This document shows, one piece after another, positions 32,864 through 44,276 of a DNA stretch of 64,000 nucleotides; positions within the stretch are counted from its first letter, which is position 1; each line of letters begins with the position of its first letter. The stretch comes from Staphylotrichum longicolle. Its lineage: Eukaryota; Ascomycota; Sordariomycetes; Sordariales; Chaetomiaceae. The translations under genes were made by a program, and so were the position numbers. The stretch lies in the NCBI GenBank assembly GCA_019096155.1, contig JAHCVI010000001.1:12301243-12365242 (forward strand). Direction: 5' to 3'. The notes beneath the pieces are model-generated. The model worked only from the letters and a program-made list of their open reading frames with translations. It did no database searches and was not told the origin of the DNA.

Positions 32864-33432
32864 CTATTGCGGGAGCATCTTCTTGATCTCTTCGTCGCTC
32901 AGGTAGATCTCGTGCACCGGGTCGCGGCGCTGCTCGAGTGGCACATACTCGTAGTCACAGAACGACGGCACGAAGATCTCGGGATTCCAGACAAAGCCTT
33001 GGCCGGAAGCGAGGTAGGTGACCTGGGGACACCATGTAAGCAATGGTTGTGCGGCTTGCTGGTGCAGCACAGCGTCATGCCCCTGCTGGGGGAGAAACTT
33101 ACCAGCCGTATGGGCCCCTCAGGATCATCGCCGATCTTGATGGTGGTGCATTCCTGTTCGGTGAATGCCGAGCCTACACAAGTAGAGCTAGGTGTAAGCT
33201 GCGGTGCACAGACAGTTGCTCCGATCGAGACAAACTAACTAAGCAGACTGGGCCGTCTTGCGTGCAGTAGCTTCTGCTTCTGTGCCGCGCGAGATGGCGT
33301 CTTTGGAGACGGTCCTGGTGAGCTCGGTGAACTGGAGTACGACGACGGCGACGAGCCGGCGTCGGCGTCAGCCTGGACCGCCTGCCGATGGCGATGCTCG
33401 GGAATATTGATAGAGACAGGAGCGTTCTCCAT
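32864..33432 (-). CDS. unrecognised small conserved-looking fungal protein
   Basis: Three exons, leftward: 33240-33432, 33103-33173 and 32864-33022, phase-consistent, giving 140 residues. Residues 1-64 are a Ser/Pro/Ala-rich disordered region starting MENAPVSINIPEHRHRQ. The remainder looks folded: FTEQECTTIKIGDDPEGPI, then VTYLASGQGFVWNPEIFVPS, FCDYEYVPLEQRRDPVHEI and a YLSDEEIKKMLPQ C-terminus. Introns use GTTAGT...TGTAG and GTAAGT...CCCAG. The frame stays open upstream of this ATG to a possible acceptor near 33474, so an extra 5' exon is possible. I do not recognise the family and give no function. The acidic, Tyr/Pro-containing C-terminal half would be the part to compare with other fungi. 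Confidence 0.65.
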
Positions 33433-34961
33433 TGGTGATGGCTGTCGATATTGACGCGGGCGCTGAATGTGCTTGAGACCTACGAGATCACGAGTGGCGG
33501 CGGGTGATGGCGTGAGTCAAGGCAGTTCCTGCTGCTGCTGCTGCCACTGCGTGCCGGGGGGACGTGCAGAGCTGCAGGGACGAAGGAACCATGAAATCGT
33601 AGATGCAGGGCTGAGAGTATCAAGATACGGGCCAGACGGAAGAGGATGCGGAGAGTGATGAGACGGCTTGGCCACGGGCGACCACAATCTGGAGAAGAGG
33701 CGTGGAGGAGCAAAAAGGAAAGAGTCCGAGTCGGAGTTGGGGTTGAGTGACAGGTGGGCAGGTGGAGAGGCAGGCAGACACACCCCGGCCGGCAGCTCTC
33801 CCGCACACTCCAGCACAGTGTCGCGGTGACTAAGACGGACGGGAGATGCGGAGGGAGGGAGCGACAAGGCACACCAGCCGTTGGAGCCAACCAACACATC
33901 ACCCACCGACAAGGGCCACACACCACATGGCGCCCGCCCCGCGCCTTTGTCTTGGGCGGTTTGGACCCCGACCTGCAGCTGTGCAGCATCGTGTTGGCTG
34001 CCGCCGCCGCTTGGTGGCTGCGTGGCTACTTTGGGCCTCCATGACTGCAAGTGCAGCTCACAGTGGCATCATCCAATTCCTCGCAGTGGAATTCCCTGTG
34101 GAGAAGGACGGAGACGTGGGAGACGGCCTGCGTTGTCGGACCCCAGATTGCGATAGAGCTGCGGCAGATAACGTTAGGGAGCGACCTGGGGGGAGCGATC
34201 AGATGGCCATCAAGGTTGGGGACCGAGGGGACTTGAGGCAGCATGTGTGGGGGCACGCTATCCCGTAAGGCAGTGGGGAGTCTGCACCTTTGGAAGACTT
34301 AAATGTACCTTGCAAACTGACCGCCATCTTGTTTGACATGCCCAACAGATCCCCCGAGTTTGGTTCCTTTTGAGGAATGAAGGCGCCGCTTCTGAGCCTA
34401 ATAATCCAAACCCCAAGTGCCCTGCTGAGCCTGGAAAGCCTGGAAAGCCTGGCACACCTGGGTCGGCGGCTTATCCACACTGTGTGTGCATCATGATCTG
34501 TGAAACCAGCCTTGTCGGAGTGAAGTGGCAGCTGCCATCCCAGCCTCGCTCCTGAGAGTGGGGTGGTGGGTCCACTCTCCATTCCGGCCTGAAGCACGGA
34601 CCACCTGGAGACCGTCCTCCGCCGCACCTGACGAGCACCAGCACCGGCGAGCCAATGCCAAAAGGTGTGGGTCAGCCTCAGGCTCCGAGCGGATGACGAG
34701 CCACTGGCCGTCGCCAAGACATTGCTGAGCTGCACGCGCCACGAGGCGAACGCAACGACAGAACAGCACCGAAGCAACTCCCAACACCACCCATCGAACC
34801 CACTGCGATTGTACGCACCACCACCCGTCGCCCATCGCCCGCATCACCCGCATCACGCACCTCAACGGCGATTAATTTAGAAACATCGACTCTAGCACCC
34901 AGCCCGTCCGCAATCTGCCTAAACACCCGTCCAAACCACAGCAACAGAGACCACCGTCAAA
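33433..34961. promoter_or_regulatory. divergent promoter region, unknown small gene (left) and RPT3 (right)
   Basis: About 1.5 kb. Minus-strand frames of 160-190 codons near 33480-34050 are Ser/Pro/Leu-rich shadows of CT-rich DNA. A short 9-bp tandem (CTGGAAAGC) occurs near 34430-34450. The obvious yeast proteasome element GGTGGCAAA was not found by eye. Nothing else supported. Confidence 0.4.
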
Positions 34962-36326
34962 ATGGGTGACGTCCTGGTTGAGAACGCAGCCAACCACGTC
35001 CAGTCGCTCAAGAAGAATGCGCTGTCGACGATCCCCAGCATCGAGAACTTTGAGGGCGTGTCAACAGAAGGCGGCGATGACTACGCCACCCTGAAGCGGC
35101 TGCAACGGCAGCTCGAGTACATCCAGCTGCAGGAGGAGTACATCAAGGACGAGCAGAGGAGTCTGAAGCGCGAGCTGGTCCGGGCACAGGAGGAGATCAA
35201 GCGCATCCAGAGCGTACCGTTGGTCATCGGGCAGTTCATGGAGGCCATTGACCAGAAGTGAGTTTTCTCCCGCCCCCCAGGGCCCCCAGGGCCCCCAGGC
35301 TCCCTGGGGCCGTCGACCTCGGTCCAGCCGACTTTGGCTAACACGGCAGCAACTAGCACCGGCATCGTTCAGTCCAGCACTGGGTCCAACTACGTCGTCC
35401 GTATCCTCTCGACGCTCGATCGCGAGCTTCTCAAGCCTTCTTCCTCGGTCGCGCTCCATCGCCACTCTAATGCCCTGGTCGATATCCTCCCGCCCGAGGC
35501 CGACTCCTCGATTGCCATGCTCGGTACCGACGAGAAGCCCGACGTGACCTACGCCGACGTCGGCGGTCTGGACATGCAGAAGCAAGAGATCCGCGAGGCC
35601 GTCGAGCTGCCCCTGACGCACTTTGACCTCTACAAGCAGATCGGCATCGATCCGCCGCGCGGCGTGCTCCTGTACGGTCCCCCCGGCACGGGCAAGACGA
35701 TGCTTGTCAAGGCCGTCGCCAACTCGACGACCGCCAACTTCATCCGCGTGGTGGGCTCCGAGTTTGTGCAAAAGTATCTCGGCGAGGGCCCGCGCATGGT
35801 GCGCGACGTGTTCCGCATGGCGCGCGAGAACGCCCCCGCCATCATCTTCATCGACGAGATCGACGCCATCGCGACCAAGCGCTTTGACGCGCAGACGGGC
35901 GCCGACCGCGAGGTCCAGCGCATCCTGCTCGAGCTGCTCAACCAGATGGACGGCTTCGACCAGACGGCCAACGTCAAGGTCATCATGGCCACCAACCGCG
36001 CCGACACGCTCGACCCGGCGCTGCTCCGCCCGGGCCGCCTCGACCGCAAGATCGAGTTCCCCAGCCTGCGCGACCGCCGCGAGCGCCGCCTCATCTTCAC
36101 CACCATCGCCAGCAAGATGAGCCTGGCCCCCGAGGTCGACCTCGACAGTCTGATTGTGCGCAACGACCCGCTGAGCGGCGCCGTCATCGCCGCCATCATG
36201 CAGGAGGCCGGCCTGCGCGCCGTGCGCAAGAACCGCTACAACATCATGCAGGTCGACCTCGAGGACGCCTACAGCAGCCAGGTCAAGGGGACGAGCGACG
36301 AGAACAAGTTTGACTTTTACAAATAG
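34962..36326 (+). CDS. rpt3: 26S proteasome regulatory ATPase RPT3 (subunit 6B)
   Basis: Two exons, 34962-35257 and 35357-36326, join in phase to 421 residues, the normal size. An N-terminal coiled coil (LKRLQRQLEYIQLQEEYIK) precedes the OB-fold segment (VPLVIGQFMEAIDQNTGIVQ, STGSNYVVRI). The AAA+ module has Walker A GPPGTGKT near 206-213, Walker B IIFIDEIDAI, the sensor/arginine-finger region (ATNRADTLDPALLRPGRLDRK) and the pore loop in FVQKYLGEGPRM. The C-terminus DFYK is the HbYX motif that docks into the 20S alpha ring and opens the gate, present in RPT2, RPT3 and RPT5. The TYADVGGLDMQKQEIREAVELPL block distinguishes RPT3 from its paralogues. The intron acceptor CTAG was chosen because it restores DQNTGIV. 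Confidence 0.97.
35273..35298 (+). repeat. G/C-rich tandem 9-mer (GGCCCCCAG) in the RPT3 intron
   Basis: Two exact copies and a leading partial copy. They are followed at 35293-35309 by a potential hairpin with a 6-bp stem (CCCCAG/CTGGGG). Confidence 0.8.
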
Positions 36327-37586
36327 ACGGGGTGCGCTTCGTGTGGCGGGGCTGGGCGGTTTTCTGAAGGGGGAGGAGGGGTCGTGGGGAAAAGCGGTTG
36401 TGCTTTGGGGATGGGGATGGAATGTACGATAACCACGGTAACTTGCCATAGAACGAACCGGGTTACCGTTTCAAATGCAGAGAATCTTCTGCTAGCGATC
36501 GCATTGAGAGTGTGTTTATCTGTAAGTATGTGTGTGTATTCGAGAAACCAGTTCTCATGATCGCTATGCTGATGCAAACTCCCCCACCACAATCCAGCCC
36601 ATCTATGTATATCCGATCCCATCCCCTCCTATCCTACAGGGCACCGCCATTCCTCTCCAGATAACCCCCTCCCTTCCCCTGTCCAAGTCTATCATTGTAT
36701 GCTGGCCCCCCCGTAGTCGTCATATAGCAGTGGTGGTAATAGTACAACAACGTAAAGGAAAAAAAAGAAAAGGTAAATCGCTGGGCCTCCTCCAACCAGG
36801 CTCAACTCTCCCTCACCTCTTCCGTCCAGCCCCCCTCCGCACCCATCCCCCTTCTTCCATCCAGGGTATCGTATCAGCGTTGGGGCAAGACGACAGATCG
36901 TAAAACAAACGACAAGCTGTTGAAGAAAAAAAGGAAAACAAGAAACCAAAAGCGCACTCCGCTCCGCTCCGCTCCCTGATCCCGCTGGATGCCCCCTCCC
37001 CCTTACATCCATCCCTTCCATGGGTCTCGGCTCGTGGTGACTGCTGAACCCGGGGTATATCCTCCTCCCTTCCTTCGTTCTTACTCCCTCCCTCCCTCCG
37101 ACCATCCATCCTCCCGTGTCGATGCAATGATGAAATTGGAAATCCCATCTATCCGATTGAATTGGACTTCATTCGTTCGTCGTCAACCATTCTCGTATCC
37201 ACCCACCCAACAATCCTTCATCTCCTTTCCTCCGTATCCGTCCGTTTCCTCCATCCGAGTCCGTCTAGATGTCATGTTTCAATGCGGATGTGTTGTTGCC
37301 TTGTTAAGTCATGTGTGATTTTCAGTGGGTTGTGATGCGGCGTCCGTGTGTTGTGCGTGGTATCGTTATTCATTACACATTACCCATTACTGCCCTGGTT
37401 GTGCTGTGGTGTCTGTAACTTCTAAGGGCGACGGTATAGAAGCTTGGTTGGTTTGTGCAGTAGGCCCGGAAGACGCTCGAGTAAACCAGTCCTTGGATTT
37501 GCTGTTGATGTTGCAAGGCAGGCGATACTGGCTAGTCCTGCAAGGGGGTGGATGACGATCTCAGATTGTCCGTGGGAACCCCGGCC
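36327..37586. other. intergenic between convergent RPT3 and LST7-like 3' ends
   Basis: About 1.26 kb. It contains CT-rich tracts (for example CTCCCTCC repeats near 37086-37100), a GCTCC repeat near 36960-36976 and A-rich tracts near 36750-36780. No gene is supported. Confidence 0.45.
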
Positions 37587-39074
37587 TCACGCGCCAACCA
37601 TGACCCCTATTTCGAGCAGCAGCCTGACAAACTTGGCGTGGAGCTCGATAAAGAAGTCCGGAAGTCCCACCAGTTCGGCCAGGCCGCGCTGCTTGAGAGC
37701 AACGCCAGACCCGCCAAAGCCGCCGCCCATACGCCGCGACAGGCCGCCCATACCGCCCGTCAGGAAGCTGCTGCTGCTGCCGCCCGACACCGGGGGGGCG
37801 ACCGGCTCCGGCTGGAAGCTCCCATAGCCCGGGCCTGGAACGATGGGGCTGCTCGCCGACGAGCTGGTCGACTCGGCCAGGGCGCGCTCGGCCTCGGCCT
37901 CGGCGAGTTCTTGAATCCAAGACGCCATGTCGCGGAAGGCGGCGGAGAGAAAGGTAAAGGTCTTGACGGCAATGGGCTCGGGGTGGGTGCTCAGGGCCAG
38001 AAAGGCGTAGACGCGCTTGTGGCCGCGGGCGTGCACGTCGGGAACGCGGAAGATGTAGGCGGTGGTGTAGCCGACCTTCTTGTCGCCAAAGAAGATCGAA
38101 CCGCCCGACGCGGCCGAACCGATGCTATGTGTCGTTACGAACGCCGGGCTGTTCGGTGAGCCGGCCGGGGTCGGCATGGCGGGTCCAGCAGAAGGGGGAC
38201 TCGTCGCCGGGGTGCGAGGGAGAGTCTCGAGCGACAGCGTGCGCAGACATGAGGCGCGGACAAGGGAGAAGGATGCTGGCGCAAGGGGCTCGTGGGTTGA
38301 TGTGTAGTCGAGGTAGTGCGTGTGGGCACTGGCGGTCGCGCTGGCAGAGCTGGCGCTGGAACGCGACGTTACGGAGAGCGCTGTCCCTGTGCGCCGGTGG
38401 GGTGGGCGCGGCCGGCTGGTAGACTCGTCCTCCGAGGCGACAGAGGACGAAGACTGGGACGATGGTGGTGAAGCATTGCTGTCCATTCCCGTAAAGACGC
38501 GCGCGCAGGGAGCGCGGGTGCGCAGAGTAGGGCCGCGGTCCGGTCGTGACCCGATGCCCGGGTCCTTGCTGCCCTCCTGGCGTTTTGGCAGGGTCAAGGC
38601 ACAGTTGTCGCAGGGGCCGGCGCGTCGGGTCACGTAATCATCGTAGGTCCTGCGGAAGCCCGAATCCTGTCGTGGTTTCTGCTGCGCGCTGGGACCGTGT
38701 GGATGGCGCGGGCTTTGGGGAGGGGTCTCGATGGCGGAGCTGGAAGTTGCTGCTGCGGCCGCCTGGGCCGCGTGTCGCAACGAGGCCCGGTGGGCCTGCG
38801 CTTCATGCTCGGTTGCGGGCACAGACGAGCTCCGTTGCGGCGCGGTCAAGTTGATGCGCCGGAGGGCTTCTGTGATGTTGGCGGCGTGTGCGGCCTCGCC
38901 CGAGGTCGGCGCCCTGGAGCGGGGCTTGTCAATGCCAGTCACGCCACCGGACAGCCCATCATCGTGGCAGGCACTGCAGGGGACAGGCGTGCCCTCGGTG
39001 ACCATCAGGGGCGTGGGCCCGTGAAGGTCACAATAGTGAGCGAGACAGAGCTGGAGGGGGCAGATCAGCATCAT
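37587..39074 (-). CDS. lst7: folliculin/LST7 homologue (longin-type FLCN domain)
   Basis: A single-exon frame of 495 residues. The start MMLICPLQLCLAHYCDLHGP continuing TPLMVTEGTPVPCSACH is the diagnostic FLCN/Lst7 N-terminal strand with CDLHGPTPLMVTE. A further Cys pair appears in GPCDNCALTLP. The folliculin/SMCR8 longin core resumes around residues 265-395: HTHYLDYTSTHEPLAPASFS, LVRASCLRTLSLE, GDKKVGYTTAYIFRVPDVHA and KRVYAFLALST. Two long Ser/Pro/Arg-rich disordered insertions separate these blocks. Fungal Lst7 generally lacks the C-terminal DENN part of human folliculin, and this protein also seems to. In yeast, Lst7 with Lst4 acts at the vacuole as GTPase activator for Gtr2 to stimulate TORC1 in response to amino acids; this role here is inferred. 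Confidence 0.85.
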   Translation of the reverse strand: MMLICPLQLCLAHYCDLHGPTPLMVTEGTPVPCSACHDDGLSGGVTGIDKPRSRAPTSGEAAHAANITEALRRINLTAPQRSSSVPATEHEAQAHRASLRHAAQAAAAATSSSAIETPPQSPRHPHGPSAQQKPRQDSGFRRTYDDYVTRRAGPCDNCALTLPKRQEGSKDPGIGSRPDRGPTLRTRAPCARVFTGMDSNASPPSSQSSSSVASEDESTSRPRPPHRRTGTALSVTSRSSASSASATASAHTHYLDYTSTHEPLAPASFSLVRASCLRTLSLETLPRTPATSPPSAGPAMPTPAGSPNSPAFVTTHSIGSAASGGSIFFGDKKVGYTTAYIFRVPDVHARGHKRVYAFLALSTHPEPIAVKTFTFLSAAFRDMASWIQELAEAEAERALAESTSSSASSPIVPGPGYGSFQPEPVAPPVSGGSSSSFLTGGMGGLSRRMGGGFGGSGVALKQRGLAELVGLPDFFIELHAKFVRLLLEIGVMVGA

Positions 39075-40079
39075 GGTCGCGTTTCATGCAAGCACCTGGG
39101 GGAGTAGCGAATGTTCGTGTTGTGTATGTGGTGGTGTAAGAGGGAAAAGGGGAGATGCGCCATCACGAGATGTCGCTGTGGAGAGAGACGGGAGGAGCGA
39201 GGGCGGCCTGGGGTGGAATGAGGGTCTGGCTGGGGTGATAACGGACACGGCAAGCGGCAGCTCTCACGACCCAGCTCAGCCCAATCCACTGCGTCGGGAC
39301 AACAGCACGTGGATGCGCCGTCGCCCAGATCACAGGGCCGTCTGGGCAATGCCGGGCTCAGCTGCGCCCTCGTGGGGGTGCACAACAGGCAGCCTTGAGC
39401 CTATGCAAAGCACCTGGTGAGGCACCTGGCCGCAGGCAAGTGAGGGAACGCGAGGCGTGTGCGGTGTTGGGGTCGCATTGGGCAAGGTGCGACAAGGGCA
39501 ACTCTCCCTCCCTGAGAGGGCATGGAGGGGTCGGTTGGAGGGCAAGCAATGAGGGGGGAAACTCACAATCGACGTCATGATCACGGTCTCTCTTAGCGAG
39601 TCGACATTGTTTCCCGCGATTGGTGGTCGCTCGCCAGCGGATGGTGAACCGAGTACGGTGTGCTGTGGAGGTGGACACCCGGAAGGCAAACAGGTGCCGT
39701 GTCGTGTATCGACTCGAGTGGAAGTACTGTCGCAAACAGAGTGCTCGGGGCCGGTTTGCGATGGGGTCGGACCGGATTGGGGTGACGCGGCAAGCCGGGG
39801 GCGAGGCGTCGCTCTCTTTCCCCCCGAGTGCCGAGGCGGCGCAATAAATCAGAGACACAGAGGAGCGTCCGAAGGAGCAAACCACAGTCCCAGCAGTGCT
39901 CTGTCGCGATGTTTGTATGTCCAGACACTGTCGTACACAGTAAGGGCCTCGGTCGTATGTCGTATCCACAGCAGTGTTATGTATTTCGAGGGGTTGTAAA
40001 TGAACGGGGTTATGCGCTGTGATCGTCAGGGGTGGCCGGGGTCCCTTTGTTGATGCGCGCCAGAGTTGGTGGATGACCA

Positions 40080-40134
40080 GCAGGGCGGATGCAGGGCGGG
40101 TGCAGGGCGGGTGCAGGGCGAATGCAGCACGGGT
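40080..40134 (+). repeat. tandem repeat, 11-bp unit GCAGGGCGGGT, five copies
   Basis: Copies 2 and 3 are exact; copies 1, 4 and 5 differ at one to three positions. Not in a coding region. Confidence 0.9.
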
Positions 40135-40470
40135 GTGCAGCGCTGGTGTACTTTGCAGTAGAGCGGGAGCGGGAGTAGTGGTGTTTGAGACGGCGGGGCC
40201 TGCTGCTGCAAGTCCCTACTGTCTGAGAGCGCAACTTTTTGGAATTCAAGGGCCAAAGCAAGGCGGGAGATCAACCTCGGGGGGATCGGATGGGGGTTGG
40301 TCAACCTCGGAACGAGTTGCGGCGAGCCATGACAGTGTCCTGCAACATCCGATCCAACCGATGAGGAGCTCCTGCGTTCCGTGGCCTGCACGCGATGCAG
40401 TGTGCTGACAGGGCGAAATGCGAATGTCGGGGCCCAGTGTCGCCGCCGAGTGCCGCTGTCGCCGTTATGG

Positions 40471-40495
40471 TGGACAGTGGACAGTGGACAGTGGA
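40471..40495 (+). repeat. tandem repeat, 7-bp unit TGGACAG, about 3.6 copies
   Basis: Three perfect copies followed by TGGA. The unit is similar to the GGACAGGC repeat upstream of MDM35. Confidence 0.9.
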
Positions 40496-43400
40496 GGTGG
40501 GATGGGTTGACAAAAGCAAAAAGACGTCGGGAAGACACCGGCAGCAGTCTCGAGAAGCGAGATCCCCCGCGCGCGAGATGGGAGATGCAGGGCTGATCGG
40601 GTCCTCTTTAAGAATCCTTCCAGAAGAACCAAAAAGTGTCGCGCAGTGGGCTCCAACGCTAAGGTTAATACCTGCTTTGCCTAATCTGGCCACTCCGGCC
40701 CACCGACCGTTGTGCGTCGTGCGTCGTGCCTTGGGTGCTTGGGTGTTTCCAGTGTCGGCGGGTCGCGGGTGTCGTTAACGTTAGGTCTTTTGGTGGGGCA
40801 CGTCGGTCTGAGACGGCGCTGCCCCTTTGGAGCTTCCGCTTGGGAGCAACCGCTGGAGCAGGACTTGATGGAATCGGCCCATTTTGTCCATGGGCCCCCG
40901 CTCCCTGTCGAATGCGGCCGAGCACTTTCCACATGAAGCAAGACCGCAAGAGACGCAGCCAGATCGCCCGCCGAGGCGGGTGGGTGGTTTGGACACATTG
41001 CTTCTACTCCGTACACGTGAAGGATACCTACTAGGGTACGTAGGGACGGGAGGTTCCCATGCTGCCATGTGCATTTGTTCCGTATACCATTGTTGCGGCA
41101 ATGCGACCTGAGGGGCACACCGAGGACGAGAATTGTCGATGGTCAACGGTTGACGGCGTGCTTAACTCCGCAGCTCGTGCGTGCTTGGCCAATTCCCTTG
41201 CCAGCCAGAAGCCAGCTTCTTGGCCGACCACAACTGCACAAATGCACCCCGCACCATCCCCCTCGACATGCGCAACAGCACGCCACACCTACAGTACCAC
41301 ACCCACCACGAGGCAACCCTCCATCCTGCGCTTCTGAGGAGTGCATCGCGTCACAATCTGGCATGCATGCTCGATTGAAGGACCAGCCCCAACTGCCCCG
41401 GGCCCGAAAATCGGGCCTTACAATTTCTTCACACCGCTGCAGCAAGCGACGCTAGCTTCTACTTTACCAAGCCGCAAAGGTCCGCGCTATTGTGAGACCT
41501 TCATCTCCGGGCCCGCTCGTTTCCAGCGCATGCTCCTCACCAAGCCCCAAGCCCGAGACGAGCCAGAGACGAGCCAGAGACGAGACTGCCGTCTGCGCCC
41601 TGAATCGTGGATCCCCACGTGGGAATCAGCGCTCCGCCCCACCCGGGACCTGGAATCGTCCCCGCCGACCTGGGGACACCCCAGAGTGCAGCGCTAGCGA
41701 ATCGGATGAGAGCTGAAGGCCATCAAGCGCATCCCAATTCCGGCGACGGCCGACCTGGAGGGAGTTTGCCATGCCGCAGCCGAGGCGTGTCTCAACACTG
41801 GACGCTGAGACATGCTCATTCTCATCATTCCGGTCAGTCCTGTCGGTAGTTACTGTCAGTAGCGTTGGAGTTTACACGTGGAGTTGCCATGTACCTTACT
41901 TACATGGTTGGGATGGGCGCCTTCCTTCGGCTGCCCTTCATCCATGCGCACACACAAACTCCAACCCGTAGCCATCAGTTAATAATAGCCGCTCTCTCTC
42001 ACTCCCACTCCCACCCGACCCACCACCGGCCCCGTCAATTCGCGATCCTTGCTCCAAGGTTTCCGGAGCCCAGACCGATCCCCCTCGAAATTGCCTCGTT
42101 TGCCCACTTTACCGGGCTCTCCGACGGTTGACTGCCTGGCTGCATTGCTCCCGAGGGCGGCATGTTTGACTCGAATCCGGGGGGCGGACGGCAGGGGATC
42201 GATCGCCTGTTCGTCTGAGGCTTTGCGTTCGTCGTCTCATTTTGTGAGGTGTTCTGGGGGGGGTTTGACTGCGGGCCTTTTGGAAACTTGCAGTGTCCAC
42301 TTTCCACGCCGTTACGGTTACATCGCCCCCGTTGACAACCACCACGGCGACCACACCAAGCCCAGCAGAGATGCCAGAGCCCAGACGGCGCCATGTCCGC
42401 CTCTGCTGACTGCGTAAGTGAACCCGCCGAATCATCAACATCACAATTTTAGCCGCAGCGCCGCAGCGGGCCGATACCCTTCCAGCCCACTACCGGCCGC
42501 ACGTCCCATCTTGCCGTGTCCCCGCCGGTACATATTCGAGTGACCTTACTGAGTGAGGTGTTCGTCTCGCCTCGTCTCGTCCTGCCTTGCCGACCCGTCC
42601 CACCGTTACATGGCCTGTTTCCACCGACGTTTCCACCTTCGTCGACCAGCCCGCGCGAAGCACGGGGGTCATGCCGGTGTCGGCTGGCTGCAAGTTTGGG
42701 CGAACTCCTGTGGTACGGAGTAACAACACGCTCTCTGACAGGATGCGGCAGGGTGCAGCATGGGGCGCCGTGTCATGGATGACGACGTCGAGGACGGCCA
42801 TTTATCCAGCAGAAACCGGGGTCGGGATGGACGACGGGATACACACGAGCCGTCTCCACGTTTTGTGCGACCTCCTGAGCTATAATTATCAGTAGTATAT
42901 TACGCCGATAACACAGATTACTTGGTACATGTACGGTACTCATCCGAGGGCACCGGCCATGGGCACAACACACAGTTTGCGGCCGTTGCAAACCATGGAT
43001 GGTGTCCGCCTGGATAACCACCTATCAGCTACCAGCACATTCTGTCGTCGGTCTGGAAGCTCTGGCCCCTGCGAGTCCTCTTCCCAAGACCTGTGAAAAC
43101 CCAAGACCCGTGAGGTGCTGGCTTTCAGTTGGCGACCCTCAAAGCCGAAATCCGGAAACTCGCCCGTGGCGTCAGACTTCCCTGTGTCCCATACCTTTAC
43201 CCTTAACGGCCAGACGGAAATCTCCATGGGATAAATGTGGATACGAACAAGGCCATCTGTCCCGATCCGAGGCTATCTTCTCCGCCTGGTCTATATCGGT
43301 TGAGGACCCTGGAGAAATCCTCACCTTCGTGTTACTAAGCTGCCTGCTTACAATGACATGGCCATGACACAACAGCGAGGTGAGCTTCCCTCCCAACTTA

Positions 43401-44276
43401 TTCACAGTACGAATGCCAGCTGTTCATGTGACCCTCGCGATGGGAAGGCTTTGCCGGTTTTTCTTCCATGTGCAACACTGCGATGTACAGATAAAGTCCT
43501 TTATGTCCTCCCTCGATGACATCCCGCAGGGTTGTGCAGAGACAACCCGAGGAAACCCCTGATAGCTCGTTGAGCAAAGACGAAGTTGACCCGGCCAAGT
43601 GGAGCAAAGCTGACGTTTGCTCTGTCAGATTCGCAAAGCCAAGACAGGGATGGCTCCGATACTCTTTGGAAATCTGTTCAAAAACAAGAATCTGTATACA
43701 TAGCACCCATTTCAGAAGCTTCGGCATGCCGTGTCACACCACTCTTAACCCATCTTCTTCGTCAAAGATGGGGGGAGCAGTAAAATAACAGAACGCGGTA
43801 TTCTGTATTCTAGGAAGCAGCCTCCCTCTCCATGGACTCCCCCAAGACAACAACAACCATGTGAAAGGGCTCGTCCCTCGGGAGTTTGTTACAAGAAAAA
43901 CAAGCCGAGACAGGATGAGATCGCGTGATGCTGATTCGGAAAAAAACCAGAACTGGTATAAAGTAAAGCCACCATATCAACCCCTATGATGATGCCCCTG
44001 ATGCTATGCTACCCTCGCCCCGGACCAAAAGAAAGACGCAAAAAACGCAAGTCAGAGAGAGAGAGAGAAACCATCCGAAATCCATCCATCTATGCCCCGT
44101 CTATGCAACCGACCCCATCCACCGTCCATCAGGAGCCCACTCATCCCATCGATGAGAACCCCGTACCGACCCATGGCAATGCAACCGTTTCCCCGCGTGC
44201 ATTTATCTCACGTCGTTACTCCCCTTCCCTACCGGCATGACAATGAAAATAAACCCGGCTTGACAACCCAGCTGTC

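Larger units (their letters stand above)
39075..44276. other. 5.2-kb gene-poor region
   Basis: The longest stretch in the window without a supported gene. Frames of 60-200 codons occur on both strands, but they overlap one another, have Arg/Pro/Ser-rich shadow composition and give no recognisable domain or coherent splicing. The first 300 nt hold the LST7-like promoter, with a CCAAT pentamer at 39281-39285. The part from about 42850 to 44050 is more AT-rich. Two short tandem repeats are listed separately. A GA dinucleotide run lies near 44055-44070. I see no transposase, reverse transcriptase, terminal repeat or tRNA. Confidence 0.5.

Noticed and set aside
35061..36449. 462-codon antisense frame over RPT3
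   Set aside because: It is the reverse complement of the AAA+ coding sequence, with repetitive Val/Leu/Asp/Gly composition typical of such shadows.
39358..39969. 203-codon minus-strand frame upstream of the LST7-like gene
   Set aside because: Overlaps several other frames, Ser/Thr/Arg/Cys-rich without motifs; no credible exon links.
40080..40134. CRISPR-like periodic array
   Set aside because: Units are directly abutting with no spacers; a simple tandem repeat in a eukaryotic genome.
42165..42190. TCGAATCC-like T-loop suggesting a tRNA
   Set aside because: No matching five-base T stem, acceptor stem or A box could be found around it.
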